Assembly: GCF_000283155.1 (NCBI RefSeq) | Contig: NW_004454166.1 | Span: 18,770,344-18,834,343 of the forward strand | Direction of reading: 5' to 3' | DNA length: 64,000 nt | DNA from: Ceratotherium simum simum | Lineage: Eukaryota > Chordata > Mammalia > Perissodactyla > Rhinocerotidae | Made by a program: the position numbers and the translations under genes | In this document: positions 11,160 through 22,559 of the stretch, one piece after another | Numbering within the stretch: the stretch's first letter is position 1 | Layout: the number at the start of each line of letters is the position of its first letter | Notes under the pieces: model-generated | What the model saw: the letters and a program-made list of their open reading frames with translations, nothing else | Told to the model about the DNA's origin: nothing | Databases searched by the model: none

Positions 11160-12113
11160 ATTGCACAACAAAGGAAACCATCAATGTAACACCAACTGGG
11201 AGAAAATATTTGCAAATCATATATCGGACAAGGAGTTAATTTCCAAAATGTATAAAGATCTCATACAACTCAATGAGAAAAAAATGAACAACCCAATCAA
11301 AAAATGAGCAGAGGATATGAACAGACATTTTTCCGAAGAAGATATACAGATGGCCAATAGGCACCTGAAAAGATTTTCAATATCTCTAATTATTAGGGAA
11401 ATGCAAATCAAAACTACAATGAGATACCTCACATCCATCAGAATGGCTATAATTAACAAGACAAGAAATAACAAGTGTTGGTGAGGATGTAGAGAAAAGG
11501 GAAACCTCATATTCTGTTGGTGGGAATGCAAACTGGTACAGCCACTATGAGAAAGAGTATGCAGATTCCTCAAAAAATTAAAAATAGAAATACCATATGA
11601 TCCAGCTATTCTACTTCTGGGTTTTTGTCCAAAGAACGTGAAAACACTAATTTGAAAAGATATATGCACCCCTAAGTTCACTGCAGCATTGTTCACAATA
11701 GCCAAGATGTGGAAGCAAACCAAGTGCCCATCAATGGATGAATGGATAAAGAAGATGTGGTATATACACAGTGGAATACTACTCAGCGATAAAAAAGACA
11801 AAATTGTGTCATTTGTGACAACATAGATGGACCTTGAGGGTATTATGTTAAGTGAAATAAGTCAGACAAAGACAAATACTGTATGATTTCACTCACAAAC
11901 AAACACATAGTTAAGGAGAACAGATTGGGGTTTACCAGAAGAGAAGGGAGTGGTGGTAGGGTGAAAGGAGTAAAGGGGCACTTATGTATGGTGATAGATG
12001 GAAACCAGACTTTGGTGGCGGACATGATGTAGTCTATAAAGAAGCTGAAATATGTACACTTGAAATTTACCCAATGTTATAAACCAATATGACCTCAATA
12101 AAATAACGTTTAA
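11160..12113 (+). mobile_element. 5'-truncated L1 LINE (ORF2 3' part plus 3' UTR)
   Basis: ORF2-like peptide [20 protein letters not shown] is followed by NNPIKK and a stop where L1 normally has Trp. The DNA continues through the usual 'GAAATGCAAATCAAAACTAC', 'GGTGGGAATGCAAACTGGTA' and 'GGACCTTGAGGGTATTATGT' blocks to a 3' UTR ending near AATAAAATAACG. It is inactive. The large minus-strand 194-codon ORF here is an antisense shadow of L1. Confidence 0.93.
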
Positions 12114-12666
12114 AGATGAGTTGGCCCAATTCTACATTTTATACAGGTCTTTCCTCAACGCGCATCTGTGTAGCACTCCTGCAAAAGATGATAGCACACA
12201 TTTTCCCCATGTGCATCATCTAATTAGATGCCTACTGTGTGCTAGATGTTGCGCTGACTGCACATCTTAGATCTCATTCTAGCCTTTCTTTCTGAGGCTT
12301 GAATTGCTTTTGAGACTTCCCTCTGACTTCGTTCAAGTCCACCTTGTCTTGCAGGTTTCAGACCATACCTTGGGGGAAAGATGGCTGTTGGAATCTTGAC
12401 TAGGGCTAGGTGACACCAAAGGGTGCTTTCAGGTCTCCTAGAGCTCTTCCTTTCCTTACTTGTACCTTGGTGGGCTTGCATTTCAAGTTTTCATGCTACT
12501 CACTGCTCTCAATTATCTGGTGAGCAGATCATATGGAGTGGGGGAATATCCAGGGCCTTAGCAGTCAGACAAAATGATCATTTAATTTCTCCACATTATT
12601 GCAATTCCCCCTTGAAGATTTTTTAAAGTGATAGCTTCACAGGGTAATAAAAAAAAATGTATATTT
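12114..12666. other. No gene or assignable repeat seen
   Basis: A MIR-like fragment may be present at 12200-12250. Otherwise unique-looking sequence without coding signal. Confidence 0.45.
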
Positions 12667-12679
12667 AAAAAGTGTTTAT
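12667..12679 (+). repeat. Left target-site duplication of ERE copy 2
   Basis: AAAAAGTGTTTAT, identical to 12924-12936. Confidence 0.88.
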
Positions 12680-12923
12680 GCGGCCAGCCTGGTGGCGTAG
12701 TGGTTAAGTTTGCACACTCCTCTTCCATGGCCTGGGGGTTCGTGGGTCAGATCCCGGGCGTGGACCTATGCACCACTTATCAAGTCATACTGTGGCAGGT
12801 GTCCCATATAAAGTAGAGGAAGCTGGACACGGATGTTAGCCCAGGGCCAATCTTCCTCAGCGAAAAGAGGAGGATTGGCAACAGATGTTAGCTCAGGGCT
12901 AATCTTCCTCACACACACACAAA
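12680..12923 (+). mobile_element. ERE-1-like SINE, copy 2 (near full length)
   Basis: It starts CGGCCAGCCTGGTGGCGTAG with A-box-like TGGCGTAGTGGTTAAG. The body carries the pair of ERE motifs 'GATGTTAGCCCAGGGCCAAT' and 'GATGTTAGCTCAGGGCTAAT' followed by CTTCCTC, (CA)n and an A-tail. Flanking AAAAAGTGTTTAT repeats at 12667-12679 and 12924-12936 form the target duplication. It differs from copy 1 in its body, so two ERE subfamilies are present. Confidence 0.95.
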
Positions 12924-12936
12924 AAAAAGTGTTTAT
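12924..12936 (+). repeat. Right target-site duplication of ERE copy 2
   Basis: AAAAAGTGTTTAT directly after the A-tail; its 5' edge merges with the tail. Confidence 0.88.
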
Positions 12937-14394
12937 TCTATTGGGGAAGAACACATCAGTAGATGATGTTAGCTCCTCACTATGTCACACAACCAGGGAC
13001 TGGTCTCCACGGATTTTAAAGGTGGAGAGGATCTTTGAGATCATTTGGTCCAGAGGAAGTGAACTTAAATGTCCACCAAGGCCAGGAAGGGAGGATAAAT
13101 GAATGACACCAGTCAGGAGAGTAAACTGGGGAGGACAGGCTTCATCTAAAGGGGAAGTTGCTACAGAGATCTCGAGATTGATGCCCCCATGATCATAGAG
13201 AGGCTCTAACACATCCAGATTTTGATGTGTTAGCAATTAATATTTTAAAAATATTAACCTTGGCACTAAGTACAAGTGTTTTAAGAGATATTGTGTAAGC
13301 CAAATATAGCGTGTCAGCACAGCCCATGGGCTACCAGTTTGCAATTAATAACTTTGTCTAAACCCCTCACTTTGGGGGAGTCTGGGAAATAGAAATGAAT
13401 TGCCCAAAGTCGCACCAAACACTCCTCACAGATCTGGAATGAGAACTCAGATTTGAGGCTGAGCCAGATCTTTCCATGACTCCTCCAATTGTGTGGTGCT
13501 GCCTTCACTCCATTTGGAAAGAAGGGTGAAAAGAAGAGGAAGAAGAAAGTCTGAAACACTCATGTGATATCTTTCTCAAAACCATCAACTCAACACATTT
13601 GTGCTGAACAAATGCAGTTCTGCTGACCCTGTACTGAGCACTGGGGACTCAATGAGAAACACGGCAGGAAAGATCCTCACTTTCTTGGACATGTCTCTCT
13701 AAAGGGAAAGAAAGAAGTATTCAGGCAGTTGTACAATGATTGGATAAAGCTGGAGTTGAAAAGTGAAAGGATTTGTGAGAGCACAGAGGTGGGGAACTTA
13801 ACTCAGTCTAGTCATCACAAAAAGTCTTCCAAGCCTGAGGAAGGGAGTTTCAAGAGAGAGTGACGGATTGATGGATGACAAAGAAGACAGAATTCCTTGG
13901 TGTGTATAACTCAAACCACACAATCCCCAGGGAAAGAGGAGTTATCATTCGACCATCCCAATGGGTAGCATTTCAATAAAGGCAACTGAGTTGAGTTTTA
14001 TATTGAAACTCTTATGGTTTTAGAATGATAAACACATGATACTCTAGAAGTGAAAAAAATTGCAATAGACACTGAATTTCTCATTTTAAAGATGGGCAAA
14101 CATTTATAGTGTAGACCTGATTTAGCCATTTCTGCCACCATCAACTGGTGCTGGAAACTGCACCAGTTGATTCACAGTTACCTGTGGTAAATTCCAGCTT
14201 TGTGTTTTGGGAAAAGGCATTCCTCTTCAGTTTATTTCCATCTTTCTTGTCATTAAATACATTGAAGAAACTGAAAGCCCATTCGCTGGGGATAGTGATG
14301 AAGGACATCAAACTCCAAATGGCATTCACGCTGCTGTCATGGTTGACAGACTTTGGAGCCAAACTCTCGGTAATCACACAAAATTATTCCTAAC
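12937..14394. other. Unassigned intergenic DNA with weak MIR/L2 traces
   Basis: A degraded L2-type stretch is suspected near 13590-13720 (CTGTACTGAGCACTGGGGAC). ORFs of 78-104 codons at 14141-14521 overlap one another and lack recognisable families. Confidence 0.45.
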
Positions 14395-14585
14395 TTTACC
14401 ATTTAGTACCTGTGTGTTCTGGAGTAACTTACTTGTCTTCTCTGTGCTTCAGTTTTCTCCTTATAAAATGGAAATCAAAATAGTACTTAACTGTAGGATT
14501 GTTGTGAGGATTAAATTCTAAATTCACAAAAAGCACTTAGAACACTGCCTGGTACCTGGTAGGCATTTAATATATTTATTATTAC
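14395..14585 (+). mobile_element. MIR SINE fragment
   Basis: 'CTTCAGTTTTCTCCTTATAA', 'GTTGTGAGGATTAAATTC' and 'AGAACACTGCCTGGTACCTG' follow MIR order. Confidence 0.75.
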
Positions 14586-14924
14586 ATCTATTAGGGGGAT
14601 TGGATTCAGTGATATATAAAGTTTCTTCTAATGCTGGGATTATATGATTGCACAGGGAGAGAATTAAATCAGTAGGTCTGATTGTACATACTTTGCAGTG
14701 GGGATGCAGGGATAGTAAAAACAAATTTAAAAAGTTAAGAACAAATCTAGTGAACAGGAATCCAACTGGTGGAATATATGAGAAGTGCAAGACATTACTA
14801 TTTTTGCTTTCAATGAGCTCCCGACCCTTTTGAGAACTTGAGAATTGTTCATATGAACAAAAGGGAGAAAGAAAGAGAGAGAGAAGTCAAGCGTTGAGAA
14901 TTTCCAAGTCGGAGGACCAGAACT

Positions 14925-15010
14925 AGTTTGTTCATTTATTCAACAATCATTTTGTGAGCATCTCCTATATGGAGAGTTGTCCTAGATGCAGGGACACACG
15001 AAGGATTAAG
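14925..15010 (-). mobile_element. L2 3'-end fragment (antisense)
   Basis: 'TTCATTTATTCAACAATCAT...GTGAGCATCTCC...GATGCAGGGACAC' matches the antisense L2 terminus. Confidence 0.6.
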
Positions 15011-15099
15011 ATGCAGTGAAAGTGCTAGCACAGAAGAAATTGGGAGGGACCAAGGTGGAATAGAGAAGGGGCAATTAATGCCATCTGGGATGTGTCCAT

Positions 15100-15722
15100 G
15101 CCTCTCTCATCTCACATTTGAATTCCTCCAACAGCCTTCTAACCGATCTCCCTGGCTCCCATCTTGTCCCTTCTAGCCCAGTCTCCTCATTGGACAACAG
15201 AGGGCTTTAGACAATGCAAATCCACATCACTCCGCTGCTGGTTTAATGTTAACGTGGCTTACAAGGTCTTACAGCATCTGGCTGTGGTATCCTTCTGACA
15301 CTTCTTGTCACTCCCCCCTCATCACCAAACTTCCTTCCATTTTTTGAACCTCTCATTATCTCGCCATCTGACTTTCACAATACTCTTCCCTTGATGGGAA
15401 CAGGCTTCCCTTGCCACTTTCTGGCTAAGTCCTACTCATCCTTCAAGCCTCAGCTTGGATTTCACTCCAGGAAGCCTTCTGGAATGGTCTCTGATATGTA
15501 TACACACATATTCACAGATCTGGATTAGGTGACCCTCCTCTGAGAACCCTCAGCACCCTGTACTTCTCTAGTAGAACACATCACAAGGCATTCTAATCTC
15601 CCTGTCTCCATTAAACACAGAGCTACACTTGGGCACATACTGTGGCTGTCTTGTTCACCATTTACTCCCAGCGTGTCCCACAGTCTTAGCACAGAGCTAA
15701 GTAAATGTTCGGTGCCATGCCC
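15100..15722 (+). mobile_element. L2 LINE, long fragment
   Basis: It shows the L2 3' ORF region ('CTTACAAGGTCTTACAGCAT', 'CATCCTTCAAGCCTCAGCTT', 'CCAGGAAGCCTTCTGGAATG') and a 3' UTR ending 'CAGAGCTAAGTAAATGTTCG'. Coding capacity is destroyed. Confidence 0.8.
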
Positions 15723-16484
15723 CTCCTTCTAAGAATGACAACTGAAGACCATGTGAGCTCCCCAATACCAGTCTCTTGGGTAGATCCAGCACTGTACCCC
15801 GTCCCTGGGCCCAAGAGTCTAATTCTTCTCCACTAGAACACCCTCCTTCTGCCCAAATCGTTCTCCCTCTCCCTCTGTGTCACCTCCCATCAGTCCTGGA
15901 ATCAGTCCTGGCTTTATTAGGTTTGTGTTCACTTTGAAGCCGTGGCTACACATGGCCACACAAACTCTGGCATCCAGGCCTCCAATCAGCCAGATCCTTG
16001 GTGACCCGACAACAAAACATCTGGGCAACTGACTCATCTTGGTTTTCTTTTCATCCACATGGTTTGGCACCACTTAGGCACTGCCTGAAGGTCGGGCACT
16101 GAGTCCTTCATGCCGTGACAATTTTCCTCTGGTCTCTTGAAATCATCAAGGGGTTGTATACATGGTCAAGGCTTTTTTAATCAGGGAACAGCTGGTTGTG
16201 GTGGGGGATCTATTTGTTGCACCCACTATTAATTAGTAACATTTTAGAAAGCAGAACCAGCAAAGGAAACAAGGAAAGTTTATGACTGGGAGGGAGAATT
16301 GGAAGCCATATGTAAAAACTGTGGGCTGTGAATGTTGCCTTCACAAGGCATGATTGAAGATTTTCAGGTGAAAGACAAATATTTCTTCTCTACTTTAGAG
16401 AGTGAAGCCATGATCAAAAGTTTCAGGGAAGGTGATTTTAGACATTATCTTTTCAACAAAGAGGAGAAAATCAGAAGATATTCT

Positions 16485-16655
16485 TTTGTTGTTATTGTTT
16501 TTGAACAAATGTTGATTAAACTCCTATGTATTCTGGGCCAGTCCCTGAGCAGGGCATGCGGTGAGCTGTTATAAAACAGAGTTTTTACTCTCAAGGAGAT
16601 TACATTCATATAGAGGAAACTGACATAAAACCAGAAAATTATAATGATGCAATGT
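16485..16655 (-). mobile_element. L2 fragment (antisense)
   Basis: 'CAAATGTTGATTAAACTCC...CTCAAGGAGATTACATTCAT' is antisense L2 end sequence. Confidence 0.6.
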
Positions 16656-16704
16656 CTAAGGGCAACGGCACATATATGCATCATGGGCACAGAGGAGCAG
16701 GGCA

Positions 16705-16805
16705 CCTTTTTGGGGTTTCAGACCTGGTGCTACCACTTACTGCTGAGGTGATCTCAAGGAAATCTCGTAGCCTATCTGGCATGATGGTAGTGACCCTAAA
16801 AGGAT
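16705..16805 (+). mobile_element. MIR SINE fragment
   Basis: A short MIR core trace: 'GCTACCACTTACTGCTGAGG...CTCAAGGAAATCTCGTAGCC'. Confidence 0.45.
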
Positions 16806-17390
16806 TTAATATAGGCAACAGGATTTTGTAAACTGAAAATTGATTTATTTGTGTTAACGTCCACCATTAAACATTCCCAAATTCACACAGGACAATCTTT
16901 TAGGTTATTGAGCTTCTGGTCATTGGAAGTATTTCAGGAGGCCAGATGGCTTCCTGGATAAGGAACATTTAAAGGAGAATTCCTGCACTGGGGGAAGGCC
17001 TGTAATGCCTGAGGATCTCTTATTTATAGCATCTTGTTGTAAATAAGAGTAGTGAATTTGATTCTTGTTCTAGAACATAGGGAGTGTGTCAAAGTCAGGA
17101 CGCTAGCTACCATCTGGCACTGAAGAATAATCCATCCCCGCCAATGGGATAGAGAGGGCCACCCCTGACTCTGTCCTGGCCTTGGGTTCCTGGTTAAGAA
17201 TGTTTAAAGTAGACCACCAGGAGGGATGAAGGTTGAGTTCCTCTTCATTCTTCAGTGCCCCTTCATCAATTTCCATAGTTTCTTTTTCTAAAGTTTTGCA
17301 ACTCCTCCTTCTGTCTCATCCTTCTCCCATCAACAAGTTGTATTGATTTTAATTCCTAAACATATTTTATCATCCTCCAGGCATTACCTT
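16806..17390. other. No gene or assignable repeat seen
   Basis: Unique-looking sequence without recognisable coding or RNA features. Confidence 0.45.
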
Positions 17391-17394
17391 TGTT

Positions 17395-17995
17395 CAGGCC
17401 TCACCATGTTGCCCATCAGTCCTTTGGCCTCTGGTCTTATCTCTTCACCTCCAGCATCCATCATAGTCTGTTTTTCAATCAATAGCCAGAGTGGTCCTTC
17501 AAAAATGCAAATCTTATAATACCAGTCCCTTATATAAAACCATTCATTATCTCCCACTTGCCTCAGGATCAAATCCAAGCTTGCTGAATGTCTCATAGGG
17601 GCAATTCTCCAGCTTTTTTATCAGTGCGCACATTGCACTCCGGTTAGCCAAACCAACTATACCTCTCAAATTATCTATCTGAGACCTTCCACAGGGCTTT
17701 TTCACATGCTGTTCTCTCTGCTTGGAAAGGTCAATCCTCTCCCTACATGATTAAACTTGTGTTTTCTTTCTCTTTAAAACTTTCCCTAATCTCTGTCCTC
17801 TTCGCTGTTTATCTAAGTTAGAATTAACCAATTGCTCCTTGAGGTCCCACAATATTCCATGTACACATCTATCAGAGCAGTTTTAATGTTTTATTGAACA
17901 CGTTTCTACACAAGATTGTCTTTTTCCTCTCCACATGGTGAAGTCTTTGAGGCAAAGACTACATCCCAGTTGCCTGACATACAATATTTTTAAAG
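17395..17995 (+). mobile_element. L2 LINE, long fragment
   Basis: 'CCAGAGTGGTCCTTCAAAAA', 'CCTCAGGATCAAATCCAAGC', 'CATGCTGTTCTCTCTGCTTG' and a 3' 'GAAGTCTTTGAGGCAAAGAC' follow L2 order. Confidence 0.8.
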
Positions 17996-19040
17996 TAAGA
18001 AATTGAAACTGCCCAAACTACCACTTGGTGTTAAGAAAAAAAAAAATCAGCAAATTTTTCTGTTCATTCTTAAGCTCTTTTGTTCTATTAGAAGTTCCAG
18101 ACACTCAGCATCGAGCCAAAGATAAAATCAAGCAAGTTTCAAGATTTACCCTCATTCTTCAAGTAGCTCACAATCTCCGGACAGGAGCCTGCTAATTAGA
18201 CTATATAATTAGTGTCATCAGGGAGATCTGAAGAATAATCAAATGAGGTGAGATTTTTCATTTTCCTGTGCCACCTGAGGACATAGAAGGTGACTATCAG
18301 AAGCCACATCATGAACAAACATTTCTTCAAGAAAGAGATAGTCCCGTGTATGTTTCTGTGGCACAAGGGCACAGACAAAGGATGAGCTGCTGATCTTTAA
18401 CAAAATCTCAACTCTCTCCAGCAAGGTTCAGATGGTGGGCATGTGGGCAGTAGCCAATGCTTCCTTCCTCCTCTGTGGAAGCTGCAAGCCAGTGGCGGTC
18501 TGTCCCACCAGGGTCTCTAGCACCATGAAGAGCAAGGATTCGAGGAGGATATTCAGTTTTCGATGGGTCACCATCTGGAGCTGTCAGACTTCTTCCCCCC
18601 AGGAAATAAAGGTGTTGTTTGGAGCTTATTAATCCAGAAAAACAACAACAACAAAAATATATAATTACCTCAAAATTTTATCTGAGTGGGGTGGGAGTTG
18701 CAGTACCTAGCCATAATTTTCCCAAGAATGTGAGCATTCATTGAGAAAAATGTGAAGCGAGTAATAGTCACTCTTCAAGGACAAGGAATACTAATGAGGA
18801 CTTTAAAAATTGCATGTTAATCTGTGTGGCAACCTTTCTTCTCCATTGTAGAGATGTATAACTCCTTGGATTGGAACCACATTATTTGCAGGAGTCATAG
18901 AATTCCTAATAGTGTCATTATTATGTTTGACAGCTAGTTGGGCTTATTCATTGTCCTAACAATATTTCTAGGCTTTAAAAGTGTTTCATTGACATATTCC
19001 ACCAAAAAGATTCAGCTGAACTAGTGCTATCCACAGGAAT
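17996..19040. other. No gene or assignable repeat seen
   Basis: Short ORFs at 18196-18632 have no recognisable family. Confidence 0.45.
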
Positions 19041-19044
19041 TATG

Positions 19045-19165
19045 ATAGAGTGGATTGGACACTTTCACAGGACTCAGAAAACCTGAGATCTTATCCCAGT
19101 AAAGCCCAGGTTACTTGACATCCCCTTCTATTCCTCCACTTTCCTATCTCTAAAATGGAGATGGT
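19045..19165 (+). mobile_element. MIR SINE fragment
   Basis: 'CTTATCCCAGTAAAGCCCAG...CTTTCCTATCTCTAAAATGG' is MIR-like. Confidence 0.5.
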
Positions 19166-19614
19166 AGCTGTTGGACAAGATAAGCCTCTTTCTCGTTCTG
19201 CCTTTCTTGGCATCTATGTTTCCATGGGTTTTATTAAATCAGCTGCATCTCTCTCAACAATGACACTATACTGGAATATTAAAAGGAATCTTCAGAGAAA
19301 TTTCATTAGAACATCAAAACTTCCATACTGGTGAGATCAGGAATATATAGCTCTGGGTTCTGTGGCACTTATAAAGAAGACCCTATAATCAACCTTAGTG
19401 AGGATTGATGTTCATTGAATTGTTTGTAATGCCCCATAAAGCAATGACAACCATGTCAAGTGGATTATAGAAAATATTCATTACACAACTACTGTAACTG
19501 TGAGGGATCAGATCAAGTAATTGTACTTAAGTGGATCAGCTGCCATTGTGGCCTAGATCACTACTGTTAATACTGATAATAATAATTCCTATCTAGCTTT
19601 ATATTATATATATA

Positions 19615-19636
19615 TTTCCTATATATATATAGGAAA
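19615..19636. repeat. Perfect 22-bp palindrome with an alternating TA core
   Basis: TTTCCT, five AT steps, then AGGAAA: the 22 bases equal their own reverse complement. It could extrude a small cruciform or be a slippage-prone site. Confidence 0.9.
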
Positions 19637-19714
19637 ACTTTTGAATTCATACTTGGTATTTCTTGGTGGATAAAGAAAGCAAGCTACTCAGGGTTGAGTA
19701 CTCACGTGACAGAT

Positions 19715-19815
19715 ACTAGCTGTGTGACTTCAAGGGAGAATGGTTGTGAAGTTTACAGCACAGTGTCTGCCATAAAATGAGTGCTCCGTAAGTGTGGGAT
19801 TAGCTGTTGTCATTT
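19715..19815 (+). mobile_element. MIR SINE fragment
   Basis: 'TAGCTGTGTGACTTCAAGGG' and 'CACAGTGTCTGCCATAAAAT' match the MIR core and tail with an internal deletion. Confidence 0.55.
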
Positions 19816-19954
19816 ACATGAGACCTGTGAGGTAGGCAGGAGGAGAAATAGTTAGATTCATGTCCCAAGTGGCCCATTAACCAAGTCTGCTTTGGAGGCC
19901 AGGTCTCCTCACTTCTGAGCCTATGTTTTGTTTCTAGAATGGCCTGTTACGTAA

Positions 19955-20105
19955 GAAGAAAGAAGGAGGGTGAGAGAAAGAAGAGAAATGGAGGGAGGGA
20001 GGGACAAAGGAAGGAAGGAAGGATGAAAGAAAGGAAGGAAAGAAAGAAGGAAGGAAGCGGGGGGAGGAAGGAGGGAACGAACGAACGAAAGAAGGAAAGA
20101 CAGAC
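19955..20105 (+). repeat. Polypurine (GAAGG/GAAA) tract, about 150 bases
   Basis: Nearly all A and G, with GGAAGGAAGGAA and an AACGAACGAACGAAA sub-repeat near 20077-20090. Overlapping ORFs rich in Phe/Pro/Ser on the minus strand are artefacts. Confidence 0.9.
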
Positions 20106-20749
20106 TTGAGTCCAGTAGCTTTCTTTGCCTGTGGTCTCAAGTAAGCAGCATTTCATTCTCCACATCTGAGTGTCAGCACCTCCTGCAAAGGTTCTATTGC
20201 CATTATCAAACTAATATTTAGCCTCCCTGGTAACAGCAAAAAGGACAAACCTGTATTTAGAGCAGAGTATGATCCCTGAGCAGGGAGTTTGGGAGCCATG
20301 TTACTGAACGAATCAAGGACACAAATCAAGTACACTTGCTAAGGCGGTGTCTCACTTTCTTTTCTGCTTGCCTGGCACGGCAGACACACATGATGTGGCA
20401 CAGAGAAAATGACAACCAGAAATCTAGCAATTATATATTTATTTGCATCAAGTCCTTGCTTCCCAGGTTACCTTCCCTAGTCCCTCAGGAGTCTGAAATT
20501 TAAAAAAAGAAAAAAGAGAGAGAGAGAGAAAAGAAAAAGTTCCAATGAAAATAAAGAACGTCATTTCTCTTTTTCCTTCATGAAATATAGAGTGAGGATG
20601 AATGAGTCCATTTGGATAGCATGGGATCCCTTGGAACAAATATCTGTGGTTGGAAATGCTCCTTTGAAAGTTGTGTAACTCCCTGCCTATCATTCCATGG
20701 GTTTCCAGCGTTGGCAATAGGCTGGGCGCGGCATGAGATACAAACACCT

Positions 20750-20990
20750 ACCTCAGACAGCCACGACTCTGACCACGTACTCTGGGCCAGGCGCTCTGCC
20801 AGGGGCTTTAGTGCGCTATCTCATTCGCGCCTCACAATAACGCTGCAAAGTAGGTAATTTCAAGCCTATTTACAGAGGAGGAAACGGAGACCAAGAGAGG
20901 AGTGAGGTAATTTGCCCAGCGGCATTCATCTTGTAAGTGACAGAGCCAGGAATTAAACCCATACTTGAGCTCCAAAGCCTGTTTCCAAGA
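20750..20990 (-). mobile_element. MIR SINE (antisense)
   Basis: 'CTCTGGGCCAGGCGCTCTGC', 'CTCATTCGCGCCTCACAATA', 'CCTATTTACAGAGGAGGAAA' and 'TAAGTGACAGAGCCAGGAAT' follow antisense MIR order over nearly its full length. Confidence 0.85.
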
Positions 20991-21099
20991 CACAAACTTT
21001 CTCCAGATCCTTACATCCTACTTGGCCAGAGAGGGCATTTACACAAGACTGCAAAGTTAGGGAGCTCCTTCCCTTGTGCAGGAACTTTGGGTATATCGG

Positions 21100-21200
21100 A
21101 TCATATCGTTTTTATAACCACACTCTGTGAAGTGAAGGAGGCATTGCTATTTCCACTTCTCAGGTGGGGAAACTGAGGTGCAGATGGGTAGAGTGATTGT
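21100..21200 (-). mobile_element. MIR SINE fragment (antisense)
   Basis: 'CTCAGGTGGGGAAACTGAGG' core. Confidence 0.65.
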
Positions 21201-21304
21201 CAGAAGGATACTGGTGGGACAGCTGCTCAGGTGTTCAAGGAAGCTTTCCTCCAGAGTTGGCCTTGACATTGAGGTCGTGGGGGTCTATTTTCTCCTTCTG
21301 ATGA

Positions 21305-21530
21305 CTAACAGTGGAAGCATTAGCGGAAAGTAGTTAAGAGCAAAATCTCTTTAGTCCAATGGCTTTGGCTGAAATCCTCTGACAACCTCCAACGAGTTGG
21401 TTAGCTTCTCCTGGTAAGCCTCAGGCTCCCCATCCGGAAAGTATGACTAAGAATCGTGCTTATTGCAAATGAGCGCTGAGAAGATTTGATGAGTTAAAGC
21501 TTAGCAGAATGCATTGTCTTAGCAAGCACC
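21305..21530 (+). mobile_element. MIR SINE fragment
   Basis: A degraded head and core followed by 'GAGCGCTGAGAAGATTTGAT' and 'TTAGCAGAATGCATTGTC'. Confidence 0.5.
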
Positions 21531-21550
21531 CCAGAATTTTAGTTATTATA

Positions 21551-21583
21551 TCATCATCGTCATCATCATCATCGTCGTCATGT
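21551..21583. repeat. (CAT)n / (CGT) trinucleotide repeat
   Basis: About ten CAT units with CGT interruptions. Confidence 0.85.
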
Positions 21584-21654
21584 TTTATTGTCTAGCAGTG
21601 ATGGGAACCTGCATTAGCCAGCCAAGATGGAGTTAGGCTCACAAACCAAGATGC

Positions 21655-21830
21655 ACCTGAGAAACCCGGCTCTTAGCTGTTTTACCCTAGGTCACTCACT
21701 GGACCCCTCTGAGCTTCAGTCTCCTCCTCTCTAAAGTAGAGCAAGTAAAGATTCCTTCTGTTTCCGCCCCCTTGCAGGAAGGTCCTGAATGTCAAATGAG
21801 ATCATGAAACAGAAAAACCTTTTTGCAAAC
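21655..21830 (+). mobile_element. MIR SINE fragment
   Basis: 'GGTCACTCACTGGACCCCTC' and 'CTGAGCTTCAGTCTCCTCCT' are the MIR core. Confidence 0.65.
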
Positions 21831-22104
21831 TCTAAAGTGAACTGGGTATAAAAGAGTCTAGGTTGCTAATTCACCTTTAAGCATTTTCCTTTTCTTTTTA
21901 ATATCTAAAATTCATGCACAAACATACCTCCATTGTAAATGTAGAAGCCAAACAATACAGACAAAGCACAAGTGCCTTTGACTCATTCCTGTTCCCTTGC
22001 TCTTACCTCTCTTTATCTCTCCCCCTGGAGGTCACCCAGTGTGCCTATCCCAACCCATTTCTATTACGCTTGATTTTTTTTCAGTTATTTAATGTTTTGC
22101 CTAT

Positions 22105-22440
22105 CCAATGAGATACATAGCTGAGTGGTTGAAGATTGGGTTCAGAACCCAGACTGCCTGAGTTTGAATTGTGGCTCTATCATATTTTAACAATGTGGAT
22201 AACTCGTTTATCCTTTCTGGGTCTCAATTTCTTTATCTGGAAAATGAGGGCACTAAGGATACCTAACTCAGGACTTTGTTGTGAGGATTGAATATGTTAA
22301 CGCTGCAAACATGTAAACAGTGCCTGGCACTTGTGATTCTCAGCGCATGTTTATTTGTTTTGTTGTTTGACAGGCAAGCTCATGAAGACATGGGTCACAG
22401 TTGAATCCTTAGCATGTAACCCAGTGCCTGGTACCCAATG
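22105..22440 (+). mobile_element. MIR SINE followed by an L2 end
   Basis: 22105-22345 carries 'TGAGTGGTTGAAGATTGGGT', 'CAGACTGCCTGAGTTTGAAT', 'GTCTCAATTTCTTTATCTGG' and 'ACAGTGCCTGGCACTTG', an almost complete MIR. 22370-22440 'GGCAAGCTCATGAAGACATG...AACCCAGTGCCTGGTACCCA' is an L2 3' end. Confidence 0.8.
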
Positions 22441-22559
22441 GGTGACTGACAAATAGTTCTTAGATTGGCAAGAGAATGCTACATTCATTTTTATCTGGGG
22501 ATGCTGCTAAGGAGTGGGGAAAGCTTAGGAGGAAGACCACCAAAATGAGACTAGCTTGC

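Noticed and set aside
11217..11801. 194-codon minus-strand ORF
   Set aside because: It is the antisense of an L1 ORF2 remnant, not a gene.
10189..12923. tRNA-like A and B boxes suggesting tRNA genes
   Set aside because: They are the internal promoters of ERE SINEs; no cloverleaf with acceptor pairing is present.
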